From Lachnospiraceae bacterium (GTDB lineage: Bacteria > Bacillota > Clostridia > Lachnospirales > Lachnospiraceae), in NCBI GenBank assembly GCA_021769135.1, contig JAETTM010000003.1, positions 1 to 64,000 of the forward strand: DNA of 64,000 bases. The letters are read 5' to 3'. The translations under genes were made by a program, and so were the position numbers. Position 1 is the stretch's first letter, and each line of letters starts with the position of its first letter. The notes beneath the pieces were generated by a model, which saw only the letters and a program-made list of their open reading frames with translations, was not told the origin of the DNA and made no database searches. Below are positions 54,156-63,655 of the stretch, piece after piece.

Positions 54156-55346
54156 TTATCCCCGCCCCCTTTCCAGCATTTCCAGGAACTTATCAAACAG
54201 ATACCCTGAATCCTGCGGCCCCGGGCAGGCTTCCGGATGGAACTGCACCGTAAAAATGTTTTTTCCCGTGTAGGCCAGACCTTCATTGGTTCCGTCATTT
54301 ACATTGATGAATGCAGGAACGGCAATTTTTTCATCCAATTTATCCGTATCCACCACATAGCCGTGGTTTTGGGAAGAAATATACACCTTCCCCGTCCGCA
54401 GATCCTTCACCGGATGATTTCCTCCCCGGTGCCCGTATTTCATCTTATAAGTATCAGCCCCGGTGGCCAGCGCCATCAGCTGATGCCCCAGACAAATGGC
54501 AAAGATGGGAATATCCGTTTCGTATAATTTTCTGATTTCTTTTATAATGGAGGCGCATTCCTTCGGGTCTCCGGGGCCATTGCTCAGCATAATGCCGTCC
54601 GGTTTTTCCGAAATGATTTCTTCCGCTTTGGTCAATGCCGGGTATACTGTCACATCGCATCCCCGCTTCACCAGGCAGTCCGCAATATTATCCTTCGCCC
54701 CCAAATCCAGAAGGGCCACTTTCTTTCCAATCCCCCTTAACCGGCGCACCATGCTTGGCTTCCTTTCATGTATTCCGGCTTCGTAATCTTCCCTGCAAAA
54801 CCTTGCGCTGCCGGATAAAGGCCCGTTTTCCTCCAATGTCCTGGAACCTTTCAGCACATATTTCTCCCTGCAGGTAACCTTTTCCACCACTTTTCCTGTA
54901 ACATATGCCTTTAAACGGGGGATGATTTCTTCCAGGCAATAACCCTCGTTTGTGGTTATCATGCCGTTCATCGTTCCCTTTTCCCTCAATATCTTCGTCA
55001 AAGCCCTCGTGTCGATTCCCGCAATTCCCGGCACCTCATATTCTTCCAGGAACTGTCCCAAGGTCAAGTCCATGCGGAAATTGCTTCCCATCCTGGATAA
55101 TTCCCTGACAATCAGCCCGTCCGTCCACGGCCTTTTGGACTCCATGTCTTCTCTGCAAATCCCATAATTGCCAATCAGGGGGTAGGTCATACAAACAGCC
55201 TGTCCGGCATAGGACGGGTCGGTAAGCACTTCGGGATACCCTGCCATGGAGGTGTTAAAAACAATTTCACTGATAACTTCCTTCCTGGTGCCGATGCTCA
55301 TCCCCTCAAAAACCGTGCCGTCTTCCAAAATTAGAAATGCCCGCAT
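54156..55346 (-). CDS. carA: carbamoyl-phosphate synthase small chain
   Basis: A 396-residue glutaminase subunit. The N-terminal domain has EDGTVFEGMSIG and EIVFNTSMAGYPEVLTDPSYAGQ. The class I GATase domain (about 205-390) has the catalytic Cys in FAICLGHQLMALA and the His/Glu pair in VQFHPEACPGP. A GAAGGGAGAG site precedes the ATG. The carA-carB order and abutting genes are standard. Two promoter candidates lie upstream; no PyrR site or pyrimidine attenuator was recognised. Confidence 0.97.
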   Translation of the reverse strand: MRAFLILEDGTVFEGMSIGTRKEVISEIVFNTSMAGYPEVLTDPSYAGQAVCMTYPLIGNYGICREDMESKRPWTDGLIVRELSRMGSNFRMDLTLGQFLEEYEVPGIAGIDTRALTKILREKGTMNGMITTNEGYCLEEIIPRLKAYVTGKVVEKVTCREKYVLKGSRTLEENGPLSGSARFCREDYEAGIHERKPSMVRRLRGIGKKVALLDLGAKDNIADCLVKRGCDVTVYPALTKAEEIISEKPDGIMLSNGPGDPKECASIIKEIRKLYETDIPIFAICLGHQLMALATGADTYKMKYGHRGGNHPVKDLRTGKVYISSQNHGYVVDTDKLDEKIAVPAFINVNDGTNEGLAYTGKNIFTVQFHPEACPGPQDSGYLFDKFLEMLERGRG

Positions 55347-55402
55347 TTTCTCTCCCTTCCTGCGCCAGGCTTACGGCGCATCTTGTCTCAACAAATTGTT
55401 CT

Positions 55403-55408
55403 ATTATA
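55403..55408 (-). promoter_or_regulatory. carAB proximal promoter, extended -10
   Basis: The minus-strand sequence TGCTATAAT is an extended -10, about 60 bp before carA. No good -35 is visible at 17 bp. Confidence 0.6.
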
Positions 55409-55466
55409 GCATATGTCACCAATTCCCCCCAGAAATTGATGACCTGCCTGCGCTTCAGCGCAATTC

Positions 55467-55496
55467 ATTGTAGCACAAACCATTTATACACTTCAA
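55467..55496 (-). promoter_or_regulatory. carAB distal promoter candidate
   Basis: On the minus strand, TTGAAG (55491-55496), 18 bp, TACAAT (55467-55472). A small GCGC-TGAA-GCGC hairpin follows. It overlaps the 3' flank of the membrane protein gene upstream. Confidence 0.55.
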
Positions 55497-55502
55497 CGTT
55501 TT

Positions 55503-56969
55503 TCAAAAAATTACCCAATACGCCGTATCTTCAATGATTATCAGCTGCTCGGATGCATCGAAGTAATTCCAGTCCTTTCCTTCAAAGTACGTCCGGAATA
55601 CATCTTCATCCATCGGCGCTTTTTTAAACTCCCTTTCCGTCACAATATTCACCAAAGTATTTGTAACCAAACCGAGGGCGCGTTCGTTAATCTGATCCGT
55701 TTTATAGTATACATTGTCATAAGTAAACGGGCAGTTCAAATCTTTTGCCACGGCCAGCTTTTCCACCCGTTTTCCCGTCTCTTCCTCGTATTCCAGGATT
55801 TTCTCATAAACCATCATCGCATAAGTCTTGTCCAGCGTGTTGCTGGTCATATGGTTGGAAACAATGATATTGCAAAACAAGATATGAATCAGCAAATAAC
55901 CGCAGCTCAAATAGCATAGCGCTTCCTTCCCCTTCCCCGGCATACGCCAGAAGGCGATCAGCAGCAGCATGGACTGCGCCGCGTAAAAAGTCCATACAAA
56001 CCGGGGATATGTCTGGGCATACTGTACTATCGAAAGAATGTATACCATCATGAGAAGGGCAATCACAAGTAAAAGGTAATAAACAATCTGTTTCCATTTC
56101 CTTTCCTTCCCCAGTATCCAAAGGGTAATCCCCACCGCAATGCATAGAATAATCAAGGGCAGCCCTACTTTGGGAAGGAGTCCTTTGCTGTTCAGCAATA
56201 TGTTTCCGAAATCCTGCAGGCATTTCCTTGCATTTCCCAGCAAATCAACTTGACCCATGGTCCGCCCTGCCCCTTCCACCAGCCCCACCTTCGAGACCAG
56301 GCTTAAGCTAAGGATGTTCAGCACACCGGACCCTACCGTAACACACCCGCATAACAACTCCTGAATCACTGTTTTTACCGTAATCACACATTCATTTTCA
56401 ATAAATATCCATGCGGAAAGAACGATGGCCGCATAAATAACCGCAGCCTGATATTCCGCCGTGGAAAGAAAAAATAAAAGCAGCGCCCATAAATATTTCT
56501 TTTTCGTAAAGAGCCATATCCCTACAGTTGCCAGAAAATATGCCATCCCGAACATCAGGGCGCATTCCCCGAACATAAAAGATTCCGCAAACAATACGTT
56601 AGAAAACAGCAGGCCGGTCAGGGAAATCCAAGCTAATTGGCCGCCGATTCCCGCAGGCTTCCCAATTTTTTCTTCAAAGCATATTTGTACAATGCATACT
56701 GAAAATGCCAGCAAAATGATTTCCGCCAATGCCGTTATTCCCGTATGGGTCGCTGTAGACAGCCCCAGCTGATAGAGAACCCAATCCTGAAAAGCTGACA
56801 AATAACGCCCATGCTGCATCATGGAACTGATATCATCCCATGCAAACCACATATGAGTCAGGGTATCGCAGTTAAAAGAGCGTCTTAACATGCCTCCCCA
56901 CGCCAGAACAAGCACTGCGAAGTTCACCAGATAGCGGTCAAACAATGCTTTTAACTTTCCCAAATCCAT
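55503..56969 (-). CDS. multi-pass membrane protein, GtrII-like glucosyltransferase domain
   Basis: A 488-residue protein with about eleven transmembrane helices. Near the N-terminus it shows RRSFNCDTLTHMWFAWDD, followed by GRYLSAFQDWVL, the arrangement seen in GtrII-type (PF14264) proteins that glucosylate cell-surface polymers. The C-terminal 110 residues are soluble (KRVEKLAVAKDL...). I chose MDLGKLKALF at 56969, but its ribosome site is weak and the frame is open 96 bp further. Substrate unknown. It lies between purL and carA on the same strand. Confidence 0.78.
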   Translation of the reverse strand: MDLGKLKALFDRYLVNFAVLVLAWGGMLRRSFNCDTLTHMWFAWDDISSMMQHGRYLSAFQDWVLYQLGLSTATHTGITALAEIILLAFSVCIVQICFEEKIGKPAGIGGQLAWISLTGLLFSNVLFAESFMFGECALMFGMAYFLATVGIWLFTKKKYLWALLLFFLSTAEYQAAVIYAAIVLSAWIFIENECVITVKTVIQELLCGCVTVGSGVLNILSLSLVSKVGLVEGAGRTMGQVDLLGNARKCLQDFGNILLNSKGLLPKVGLPLIILCIAVGITLWILGKERKWKQIVYYLLLVIALLMMVYILSIVQYAQTYPRFVWTFYAAQSMLLLIAFWRMPGKGKEALCYLSCGYLLIHILFCNIIVSNHMTSNTLDKTYAMMVYEKILEYEEETGKRVEKLAVAKDLNCPFTYDNVYYKTDQINERALGLVTNTLVNIVTEREFKKAPMDEDVFRTYFEGKDWNYFDASEQLIIIEDTAYWVIF

Positions 56970-57145
56970 ATATACAATCAAACCCTTTCCATAATCTGCA
57001 AGCCTGCATGCGCACATATAACATAACGTCAAACAGCTTTTCTCTTTTTCTTTCTTACGAACCATGAAATACCGCTCCCAAGCGGCCGGCGTTCTTCCGG
57101 CCAGCTTATGAAGCGGCTTTGCTCATCCTTCTTATAGTTGCTTAG

Positions 57146-60100
57146 TTACAGAAAATAGTGGACACCGGATTCAAAAATCTTCATATCCTGTTCCCCATAA
57201 ATATTCATCGCCACAGCTTCCCCCCGGCGTTCCGCATGGGCCATTTTGCCAAAGCATCTCCCGTCCATGGAAGTAATGCCTTCTATCGCTTTATAGGAGC
57301 CGTTAATATTCCATTCCTCATCCATGGATACATTTCCGTCTATGTCGGCATACTGGGTGGCCACCTGGCCGTTGGCAAACAGTTTATCGATCCATTCCTT
57401 CGGCGCCACGAAACGCCCTTCCCCGTGGGATGCAGGAACCACATAAGTCTTTCCCAGTTCCGCTTCCTGCAGCCAGGGTGATTTGTTGGACACTACTTTT
57501 GTATAAACCATTTTGGATATATGGCGGTTAATCGTATTGAAAGTCAGGGTAGGAGAGCTCTCATCCTGCCCTACGATTTCTCCGAAAGGCACCAATCCCA
57601 GCTTAATCAAAGCCTGAAATCCGTTGCAGATTCCCAAAGCCAGTCCGTCTCTTTCGGACAGCAGGCGCATTACCGCTTCTTTTATCTTCTCATTCTGAAA
57701 AGCGGTAGCGAAAAACTTGGCGCTGCCGTCCGGCTCATCGCCTGCGGAAAAACCGCCGGGGAACATAATAATCTGCGCCCTGTCAATCGCCTTTTCAAAC
57801 TCATCCACCGATTCCCTGATATCCTCCGCCGTCCGGTTTTTAAACACCTTGGTAATCACTTTCGCACCGGCGCGTTCAAACGCCATCCCGCTGTCATATT
57901 CACAGTTTGTGCCGGGGAATACCGGGATGAACACAGTAGGTCTGGCAATTTTCTCTTTACATACATAAACCTTATCCGCCTTATACAGAGGGGAATCCAC
58001 CGCCGATATGTCCTTTTCCGCCCTGGTGGGGAATACCTTCTCCAGTTTGGAAGTCCATGCCTGCAGAGCCTCCTCCATCGGAATAGAGACCTCTTTATAG
58101 ACGAATTCCGCTTTTTCCGTCACTTCGCCTATCATCTGGCAGTTTTCGATTTCCTCCAGCCTTTCCGTTTTGTCTTCCGCCACTTCCGCAATGATATCTC
58201 CCAAACCGTTTTCAAACAGCTCCTTTGCCGGGAGTTCTTCCGAAAGCTTTACGCCCATCTTGTTTCCGAAAGCCATCTTGCTCAACGCCGCCGCAATGCC
58301 TTTGGCGTCCACCGCATAAGCGGAGACAATCACGCCCCCGTCTATCAATGCGGTAATCTGATGGTACAAGGCTAAAACATCCTCATAAACCGGAATGTCA
58401 TATTCATCCTTCTCTATTGGGAATCTTACCAGCTTATTGCCCGCCTTTTTCAGCTCCGGCGTCACAATATTCCCTTCTTTTGCCACATCTACGGCAAATG
58501 ATACCAACGTGGGGGGCACATCGATATCGTTAAATGTGCCTGACATACTGTCTTTGCCACCGATAGAGGGCAGCCCGTACCCAATCTGCGCGTCATATGC
58601 CCCTAAAAGGGCCGCGAAAGGCTGGCTCCACCTTTCCGCTTCCGAAGTCATCCTGCGGAAATATTCCTGGAACGTAAAGCGGATATTCCTGCAGTCGCCG
58701 CCGCTTGCCACGATTTTTGCCATGGACTCGGTCACCGCATAGATTGCCCCATGATAAGGGCTCCAGGAAGATAAATAGGGGTCAAAACCATAGCTCATCA
58801 TAGTAACGGTTTCCGTCTTTCCCTTTAATACCGGAAGCTTCGCCACCATAGCCTGCGTCTCCGTCAGCTGATATTTGCCGCCATAGGGCATCAGCACTGT
58901 GGCCGCACCAATGGACGAATCGAACATTTCCACCAGCCCCTTTTGGGAGCATACGTTCAAATCGTTCAGCCCGGCCAGCCAGGCTCCCTTAATATCGTCC
59001 TTTTTCAATAGCTCTTCCACTGCCGGCGTTGCTATTTTCTGGAAATAATTATCTTCTTTCTCCGGGATATCCACCTTCACATTGGTTTCCTGATGGGCCC
59101 CGTTTGTATCTAAGAATGACCGCTTAATATTGACAATTTCCTTTTCCCGCCATTTCAGCACAAGCCTGGGTTCCTTAGTCACTTCCGCCACAGGCACTGC
59201 CTCTAAGTTTTCCTCCGCAGCATAATCTAAAAAGGCATCCACATCGGCCGGCGAAACCACTACCGCCATTCTCTCCTGGGACTCCGAAATGGCCAGTTCC
59301 GTACCGTCCAGCCCTGCATACTTTTTCGGAACCTTATCCAAATCCACTACCAGCCCGTCCGCCAGTTCCCCAATGGCAACGGAAACGCCGCCAGCGCCGA
59401 AATCATTGCACTTCTTTATCAGACGGCTCACTTCTTCCCGTCTGAAAAGCCTCTGTATCTTGCGTTCCGTAGGGGCATTCCCTTTCTGCACCTCTGCTCC
59501 GCAAGTCTCAATGGAGCTCTCCGTATGTACCTTGGACGAGCCGGTTGCTCCGCCGCAGCCATCCCTTCCTGTCCTGCCGCCTAACAGGATAATAATATCT
59601 CCCGGGTCGGAATTTTCACGGATAACGTTGCTTCTGGGCGCCGCCCCCATTACCGCGCCGATTTCCATTCTCTTCGCCACATAATTGGGGTGGTAAATTT
59701 CTTTCACATAGCCTGTGGCCAGGCCGATCTGGTTTCCATAGGAAGAATATCCGCTGGCCGCACCGCGCACAAGCTTTTTCTGGGACAATTTGCCCTTCAG
59801 TGTATCCGCCACCGGCACCGTAGGGTCCGCAGCCCCTGTCACCCTCATAGCCTGATATACATAGCCCCGCCCGGAAAGGGGGTCTCTGATTGCGCCGCCA
59901 AGGCAGGTGGCCGCGCCCCCGAAAGGCTCTATTTCCGTAGGATGGTTATGGGTTTCATTTTTAAAGAATACAAGCCATTCCTCCGTAACCGGCCCTTCCC
60001 CGTAATCTATTTCTACCGGAACGATAACGGAACATGCGTTAATTTCATCCGATTCCTCCATATCTTCCAGCTTGCCGTCTTTTTTCAATTTACGCATCGC

Positions 60101-60943
60101 CATCAGCGCCAAATCCATCAGGCAGACAAACTTGTCCTCCCGGCCTTGAAACAGCTCTTCCCTCGTATCCAGATAACTCTGATAGGTAGTTTCAATGGGA
60201 GATTTATAATACCCCTCGCCGAATTCCACCTTTTTCAGTTCCGTGGAAAACGTAGTATGGCGGCAGTGGTCCGACCAGTATGTATCCAAAACCCGGATTT
60301 CCGTCATCGTGGGGTCTCTGTCCTCTTCCCCTTTAAAGTAATTCTGGATATGGCAAAAGTCCTTAAACGTCATCGCCAGCCCCAGCGATTCGTACAGCTT
60401 CCTCAAATCCTTTTCCGGCATATCCTTAAAACCGTCTATTACGGCCACATCCTCCGGCTCTTTAAATTCAGCGGCAAGGGTATCCGGCTTCTCCATGCCC
60501 GTTTCCCTGGAATCTACCGGATTGATGCAGTACCCTTTTATCTTATCGAATTCATCATCGGAAATATCCCCTGTTACAAGATAAGTCACCGCCGTCCGAA
60601 TCATCGGTTGCTCATCCTCTTTCAGGAACTTCACGCATTGCACTGCCGAGTCCGCCCTCTGGTCGAACTGCCCCGGGAGAAATTCCACGCTGAACACCCT
60701 CCCGTCCGCCGGCACATCAAAAGACTCCCTGTAAAGGATATCCACCGGCGGCTCCGAAAACACAATCCGGCAGGCCACTTCAAAAGTCTCCTCCGAAAGG
60801 TTCTCCACATCATAACGAATAAACACCCTCACATCCTTCACGCCTGGAATATCAAGATAGCTTTGGATTTCTTCCTTCAGTTCCCTCGCTTTTACCGCAA
60901 ACGGCTCTTTCTTTTCTACATAAATGCGTTTCACATTTCCCAT
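57146..60943 (-). CDS. purL: phosphoribosylformylglycinamidine synthase
   Basis: A 1265-residue single-chain enzyme of purine synthesis that combines the functions split into PurL, PurQ and PurS elsewhere. The N-terminal PurS-like part is about 1-150. The two AIRS-type synthetase halves span about 180-950 with KNETHNHPTEIEPFGGAATC and GGRTGRDGCGGATGSS. A C-terminal class I glutaminase (about 1000-1265) has PGTNCEYDSGMAFERAGA, ALGICNGFQALIKLG with the catalytic Cys and HGEGRFV, then HAERRGE. The ribosome site GGAGG lies about 14 bases from the ATG. Confidence 0.97.
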   Translation of the reverse strand: MGNVKRIYVEKKEPFAVKARELKEEIQSYLDIPGVKDVRVFIRYDVENLSEETFEVACRIVFSEPPVDILYRESFDVPADGRVFSVEFLPGQFDQRADSAVQCVKFLKEDEQPMIRTAVTYLVTGDISDDEFDKIKGYCINPVDSRETGMEKPDTLAAEFKEPEDVAVIDGFKDMPEKDLRKLYESLGLAMTFKDFCHIQNYFKGEEDRDPTMTEIRVLDTYWSDHCRHTTFSTELKKVEFGEGYYKSPIETTYQSYLDTREELFQGREDKFVCLMDLALMAMRKLKKDGKLEDMEESDEINACSVIVPVEIDYGEGPVTEEWLVFFKNETHNHPTEIEPFGGAATCLGGAIRDPLSGRGYVYQAMRVTGAADPTVPVADTLKGKLSQKKLVRGAASGYSSYGNQIGLATGYVKEIYHPNYVAKRMEIGAVMGAAPRSNVIRENSDPGDIIILLGGRTGRDGCGGATGSSKVHTESSIETCGAEVQKGNAPTERKIQRLFRREEVSRLIKKCNDFGAGGVSVAIGELADGLVVDLDKVPKKYAGLDGTELAISESQERMAVVVSPADVDAFLDYAAEENLEAVPVAEVTKEPRLVLKWREKEIVNIKRSFLDTNGAHQETNVKVDIPEKEDNYFQKIATPAVEELLKKDDIKGAWLAGLNDLNVCSQKGLVEMFDSSIGAATVLMPYGGKYQLTETQAMVAKLPVLKGKTETVTMMSYGFDPYLSSWSPYHGAIYAVTESMAKIVASGGDCRNIRFTFQEYFRRMTSEAERWSQPFAALLGAYDAQIGYGLPSIGGKDSMSGTFNDIDVPPTLVSFAVDVAKEGNIVTPELKKAGNKLVRFPIEKDEYDIPVYEDVLALYHQITALIDGGVIVSAYAVDAKGIAAALSKMAFGNKMGVKLSEELPAKELFENGLGDIIAEVAEDKTERLEEIENCQMIGEVTEKAEFVYKEVSIPMEEALQAWTSKLEKVFPTRAEKDISAVDSPLYKADKVYVCKEKIARPTVFIPVFPGTNCEYDSGMAFERAGAKVITKVFKNRTAEDIRESVDEFEKAIDRAQIIMFPGGFSAGDEPDGSAKFFATAFQNEKIKEAVMRLLSERDGLALGICNGFQALIKLGLVPFGEIVGQDESSPTLTFNTINRHISKMVYTKVVSNKSPWLQEAELGKTYVVPASHGEGRFVAPKEWIDKLFANGQVATQYADIDGNVSMDEEWNINGSYKAIEGITSMDGRCFGKMAHAERRGEAVAMNIYGEQDMKIFESGVHYFL

Positions 60944-61031
60944 GATGAATTTATTATCCTCCGTTTTTTTATACGGATAGCTTCTTACACTACCCTGGCA
61001 AATATATGTTTTTTAAGCATATGACATAACT

Positions 61032-61059
61032 ATTATAACGAATCTGCCGCATTTTTCAA
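61032..61059 (-). promoter_or_regulatory. purL promoter
   Basis: On the minus strand, TTGAAA (61054-61059), 16 bp, TATAAT (61032-61037). The leader is about 85 bp. No purine riboswitch was recognised in it. Confidence 0.75.
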
Positions 61060-61117
61060 TGGGGAATGGGTAGTTTTTTTCTAAATAGGGAATATTGTTG
61101 GGTATTCCAAGGCGGAC

Positions 61118-61269
61118 GCGGGGAGGAAGGTTCATATCTTCGTCGCCGCACTCCCGCTCCACAAAAAGCGTAGCGGACACTAAGCTCGTGAGTTGCTTTG
61201 CAACTCATAACCTCGCTAAGTGCCGACGCTTTTTAAGGGGCTCCTTAAGATATGTACCTTCCTCCCCGC
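61118..61269. repeat. 152-bp inverted-repeat element
   Basis: Arms GCGGGGAGGAAGGTTCATATCTT (outer bases 61118-61140, one mismatch) pair with 61247-61269. Inside, AAAAAGCGT/ACGCTTTTT arms enclose a partly paired CTAAGC region and a perfect GAGTTGC-TTT-GCAACTC hairpin. The octamer TGGGTATT occurs just outside at 61099-61106 and 61270-61277. It has no coding capacity. It is a candidate MITE or structured RNA. Confidence 0.72.
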
Positions 61270-61423
61270 TGGGTATTGGCTATACCAAAAAGGGGGGGAT
61301 GACACACTGCCCACCGCATATCGCCTTCTCCGCACACAATAAAACACCATCCTATCACCCAATCGCACACCCACAACAAACCGCCAGCACAATCCCCCCT
61401 ACTTTCCGCCTGGAAAGGTGTAA

Positions 61424-61653
61424 GCCCGCGGCAGTCATACTATGGGGTGTGGCTGCTCTGTTTTGGAGGGTAGATTTTCTTAACAGAAGCCTCAATAACC
61501 CAGGGAAAAGCAGCCACGGACGGCTGCTTTAGGAAGCATGGGCACGGATGCCCATTGCTTCCGGCCCGGTCGGTGTCAAAGCCTACACCTTCTGTTTAGA
61601 AAATCCCCTCCAAAACAATGCAGCCACACCCCATAGTATGACTGCCGCGGGCG
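61424..61653. repeat. 230-bp inverted-repeat element with internal hairpins
   Basis: Outer arms of about 65 bp (61424-61489 and 61590-61653) are nearly perfect, with the first 33 bases (GCCCGCGGCAGTCATACTAT and on) identical. The 100-base loop contains two more hairpins, AAAGCAGCC/GGCTGCTTT at about 61507-61530 and GGAAGCATGGGC/GCCCATTGCTTCC at about 61532-61562. It lies just beyond the end of the M14-like gene at 61671. It has no coding capacity. Confidence 0.8.
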
Positions 61654-61670
61654 CAGCTTCTCCCCATCCC

Positions 61671-62606
61671 CTACTCATGCAGCCGATGCACCAGATAATA
61701 TGCCAAATCCCCCTCCGCAATCAACGATTCCGAATGGGCAAAAAACACAATACCATCCGTAGGGGCCAGAATCGTTTCCTTTGTATTCCCCCGATAAGGG
61801 TCGATAATCTCCGCCATGGCATCCCCGTATCTGATATCCTGACCCACCTTTGCTTTTCTCCGGAAAATACCCCCGCACATGGTATGCACCGCAGTTAAAT
61901 CTTTTTCCTTCAGCACGTGGCTGATATAGCCGCTATGGCTTTCATAACGGATAATCCCCATTCTCGTCAGGAATCTCAGGATAGCTGCCAACGCCTGCTT
62001 CGCGCTTTTTACCGACACTTTTTCATTGCTGTCGGTATATAGGGAAAAAGCCGCCGTCTGCATGCTTTGCCAATTATAATTCAAGGTTTTCGTATCGATA
62101 GGCTTTGCTTTTTTTACCACTACAAACGGAAGCCCAAATAAATTCGCCAGGGAAGAATTCTGATAGCCGTTCTCCACCATGCGGATATGGGGTACCGATT
62201 CCCCCGTCATGTGGAAAGCGGTCAGCTGTATCCCAAAGCTGTAATCCTTGATACGGTTAAAAACTGCGGCGGCTATTTGTTCCGCCGTATCGCCATAGGT
62301 TCTCCCAGGGAACTGGCTGTTGATGTCTTCCCCTTCCACCCCAAAGAAATTAGTTCCAATATTCATGGAATAGCTGTTGACCACCGGGATTACCATCACT
62401 TCCCTGCCCGAACAGATGCATCCGTTGGATTCCAGCTCCTTTAGCGTCTTTACCAGCTGAGAACAAATATACATCTGCTGTACGCCTTTTCCCCGCATGG
62501 GCCCTATGATACATGCAGACTGCTCCCCTTTGCCGAAATGATATCCTTTCACCGACATGTCTTCCCTATACGGTGTGGAAAGCGTATAAATATCCTCCGC
62601 GAACAT
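61671..62606 (-). CDS. M14/AstE-AspA-like protein lacking most metal ligands
   Basis: A 311-residue paralogue of the next gene upstream. The position of the zinc motif has IIGPMRGKGVQQ instead of the HxxE motif, NSQFPGR replaces the Asn-Arg substrate motif, and the catalytic Glu region is absent. A His remains in QLTAFHMTGES. The C-terminal beta domain (about 235-311, LAPTDGIVFFAHSES) is kept. It is probably not a peptidase or deacylase by itself and may be a regulatory partner. Its ATG directly follows the stop of the active-looking paralogue (TAAATG), so the two are coupled. Confidence 0.82.
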   Translation of the reverse strand: MFAEDIYTLSTPYREDMSVKGYHFGKGEQSACIIGPMRGKGVQQMYICSQLVKTLKELESNGCICSGREVMVIPVVNSYSMNIGTNFFGVEGEDINSQFPGRTYGDTAEQIAAAVFNRIKDYSFGIQLTAFHMTGESVPHIRMVENGYQNSSLANLFGLPFVVVKKAKPIDTKTLNYNWQSMQTAAFSLYTDSNEKVSVKSAKQALAAILRFLTRMGIIRYESHSGYISHVLKEKDLTAVHTMCGGIFRRKAKVGQDIRYGDAMAEIIDPYRGNTKETILAPTDGIVFFAHSESLIAEGDLAYYLVHRLHE

Positions 62607-63557
62607 TTACTCCCCCTCCTTTGTCTTTATGTCCGTCAATATCCTGGCTAACAGCGCTCCTTTGCTCACCATGGGATACTCTCTTAACGTAAATACGAGC
62701 CCGTCCTTCTTGGCAACAATTTCCCTTTCCACCTTTCCTTCCACAGGTGTTATAATTTCCCCGATTTTATCCCCTTTTTTCACAAAATGGCTATGCTCAA
62801 TGGCAGGAATGAACACCCCGCTGCAATCCGCCCGTATAAACTCCACCTCTCCATCTGTGGAAAGCACCGGATACTGAATATGCTTCGGCCTTTCTTTCCA
62901 GATGCCCAATTCATACAGGAGATTAAAAATCCCTTCCGCCACCTGCCTGCCGTAGCTGCGGTTTACCCGCATGCCAAGCCCCATCTCCACTACCAGCGTA
63001 GGTACCCCCATGGAATTCATGGCATGGGCCAATGTGGCCTCATGCACGGTTTCTGTGGCATTGGTCCATATCATATCCACATTCATATGCCTGGCATAAG
63101 AAATCAGCTTTTCGGAAAATTCTTCACAGAGCCGTACCTGGGGTATTTCTTTTACAAACCGGTTGCTGGCATGGACATCAATGCACAAGTCGGCCCCTGC
63201 CAAATCCTGGACAATAGCGGCAGCCACCCTTTCAAAAGAGGTTCCATTTTCGTCTCCCGGAAACATACGATTCATATCCATATCCAATTTGGGTATCATA
63301 CGGTTCGCTACCGTTATCCCCACCGGGTTCAATGCCGGATATACATCCACCACTCCATTCAGGAGCTCCGGCCTTTCTTTTATCCGCCTTACCATCTCGT
63401 AGCAGACATACTGCCCTTCCAGTTCATCCCCGTGGATTCCCGTTACAATAGCGACCTTTTTCCCCTTTCCATGGCCCCCTGTACCTTCCAGCCGGTTCTT
63501 TTTAATTACTAAATTTTCCCCTGTGGACAAGCCTATAGAAAATACAGTTTTCACCAT
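62607..63557 (-). CDS. M14-family succinylglutamate desuccinylase/aspartoacylase-like enzyme
   Basis: A 316-residue zinc hydrolase-like protein. Metal ligands are present in VTGIHGDELEG (His and Glu) and LCIDVHASN (His). The substrate motif is MDMNRMFPGD, and the catalytic Glu probably lies in TLVVEMGLGMR. The C-terminal domain is a beta-barrel of the lipoyl-like type (GVFIPAIEHSHFVKKGDKIGEI). Family members hydrolyse N-acylated amino acids. A GGAGGAAACGGTT site precedes the ATG. A TetR-type regulator is encoded about 100 bp upstream, and the degenerate paralogue follows directly. Confidence 0.9.
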   Translation of the reverse strand: MVKTVFSIGLSTGENLVIKKNRLEGTGGHGKGKKVAIVTGIHGDELEGQYVCYEMVRRIKERPELLNGVVDVYPALNPVGITVANRMIPKLDMDMNRMFPGDENGTSFERVAAAIVQDLAGADLCIDVHASNRFVKEIPQVRLCEEFSEKLISYARHMNVDMIWTNATETVHEATLAHAMNSMGVPTLVVEMGLGMRVNRSYGRQVAEGIFNLLYELGIWKERPKHIQYPVLSTDGEVEFIRADCSGVFIPAIEHSHFVKKGDKIGEIITPVEGKVEREIVAKKDGLVFTLREYPMVSKGALLARILTDIKTKEGE

Positions 63558-63596
63558 AACCGTTTCCTCCTCATGTCAACGCGTACTTTTCCATGC

Positions 63597-63645
63597 TGAT
63601 TCGGATGTTAAAAGCCTTGGCCATGGAGGCGCTTGGCATTCGAAT
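63597..63645. repeat. imperfect hairpin between the TetR and M14 genes
   Basis: GATTCGGATG pairs with CATTCGAATC around a GCCT...AGGC inner stem. No T-run is present, so a terminator role is uncertain; it could be regulatory. Confidence 0.4.
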
Positions 63646-63655
63646 CCCAACGCCC

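Noticed and set aside
55347-55500. PyrR-type attenuator before carA
   Set aside because: Only a small GCGC hairpin is present; there is no terminator/antiterminator pair or PyrR-binding motif.
60944-61031. Purine riboswitch before purL
   Set aside because: The leader is too short and lacks the conserved three-way junction sequences.
61099-61277. Eight-base target duplication around the 61118-61269 element
   Set aside because: TGGGTATT flanks it, but the left copy is 11 bp from the arm while the right one abuts it, so it is not a clean duplication.
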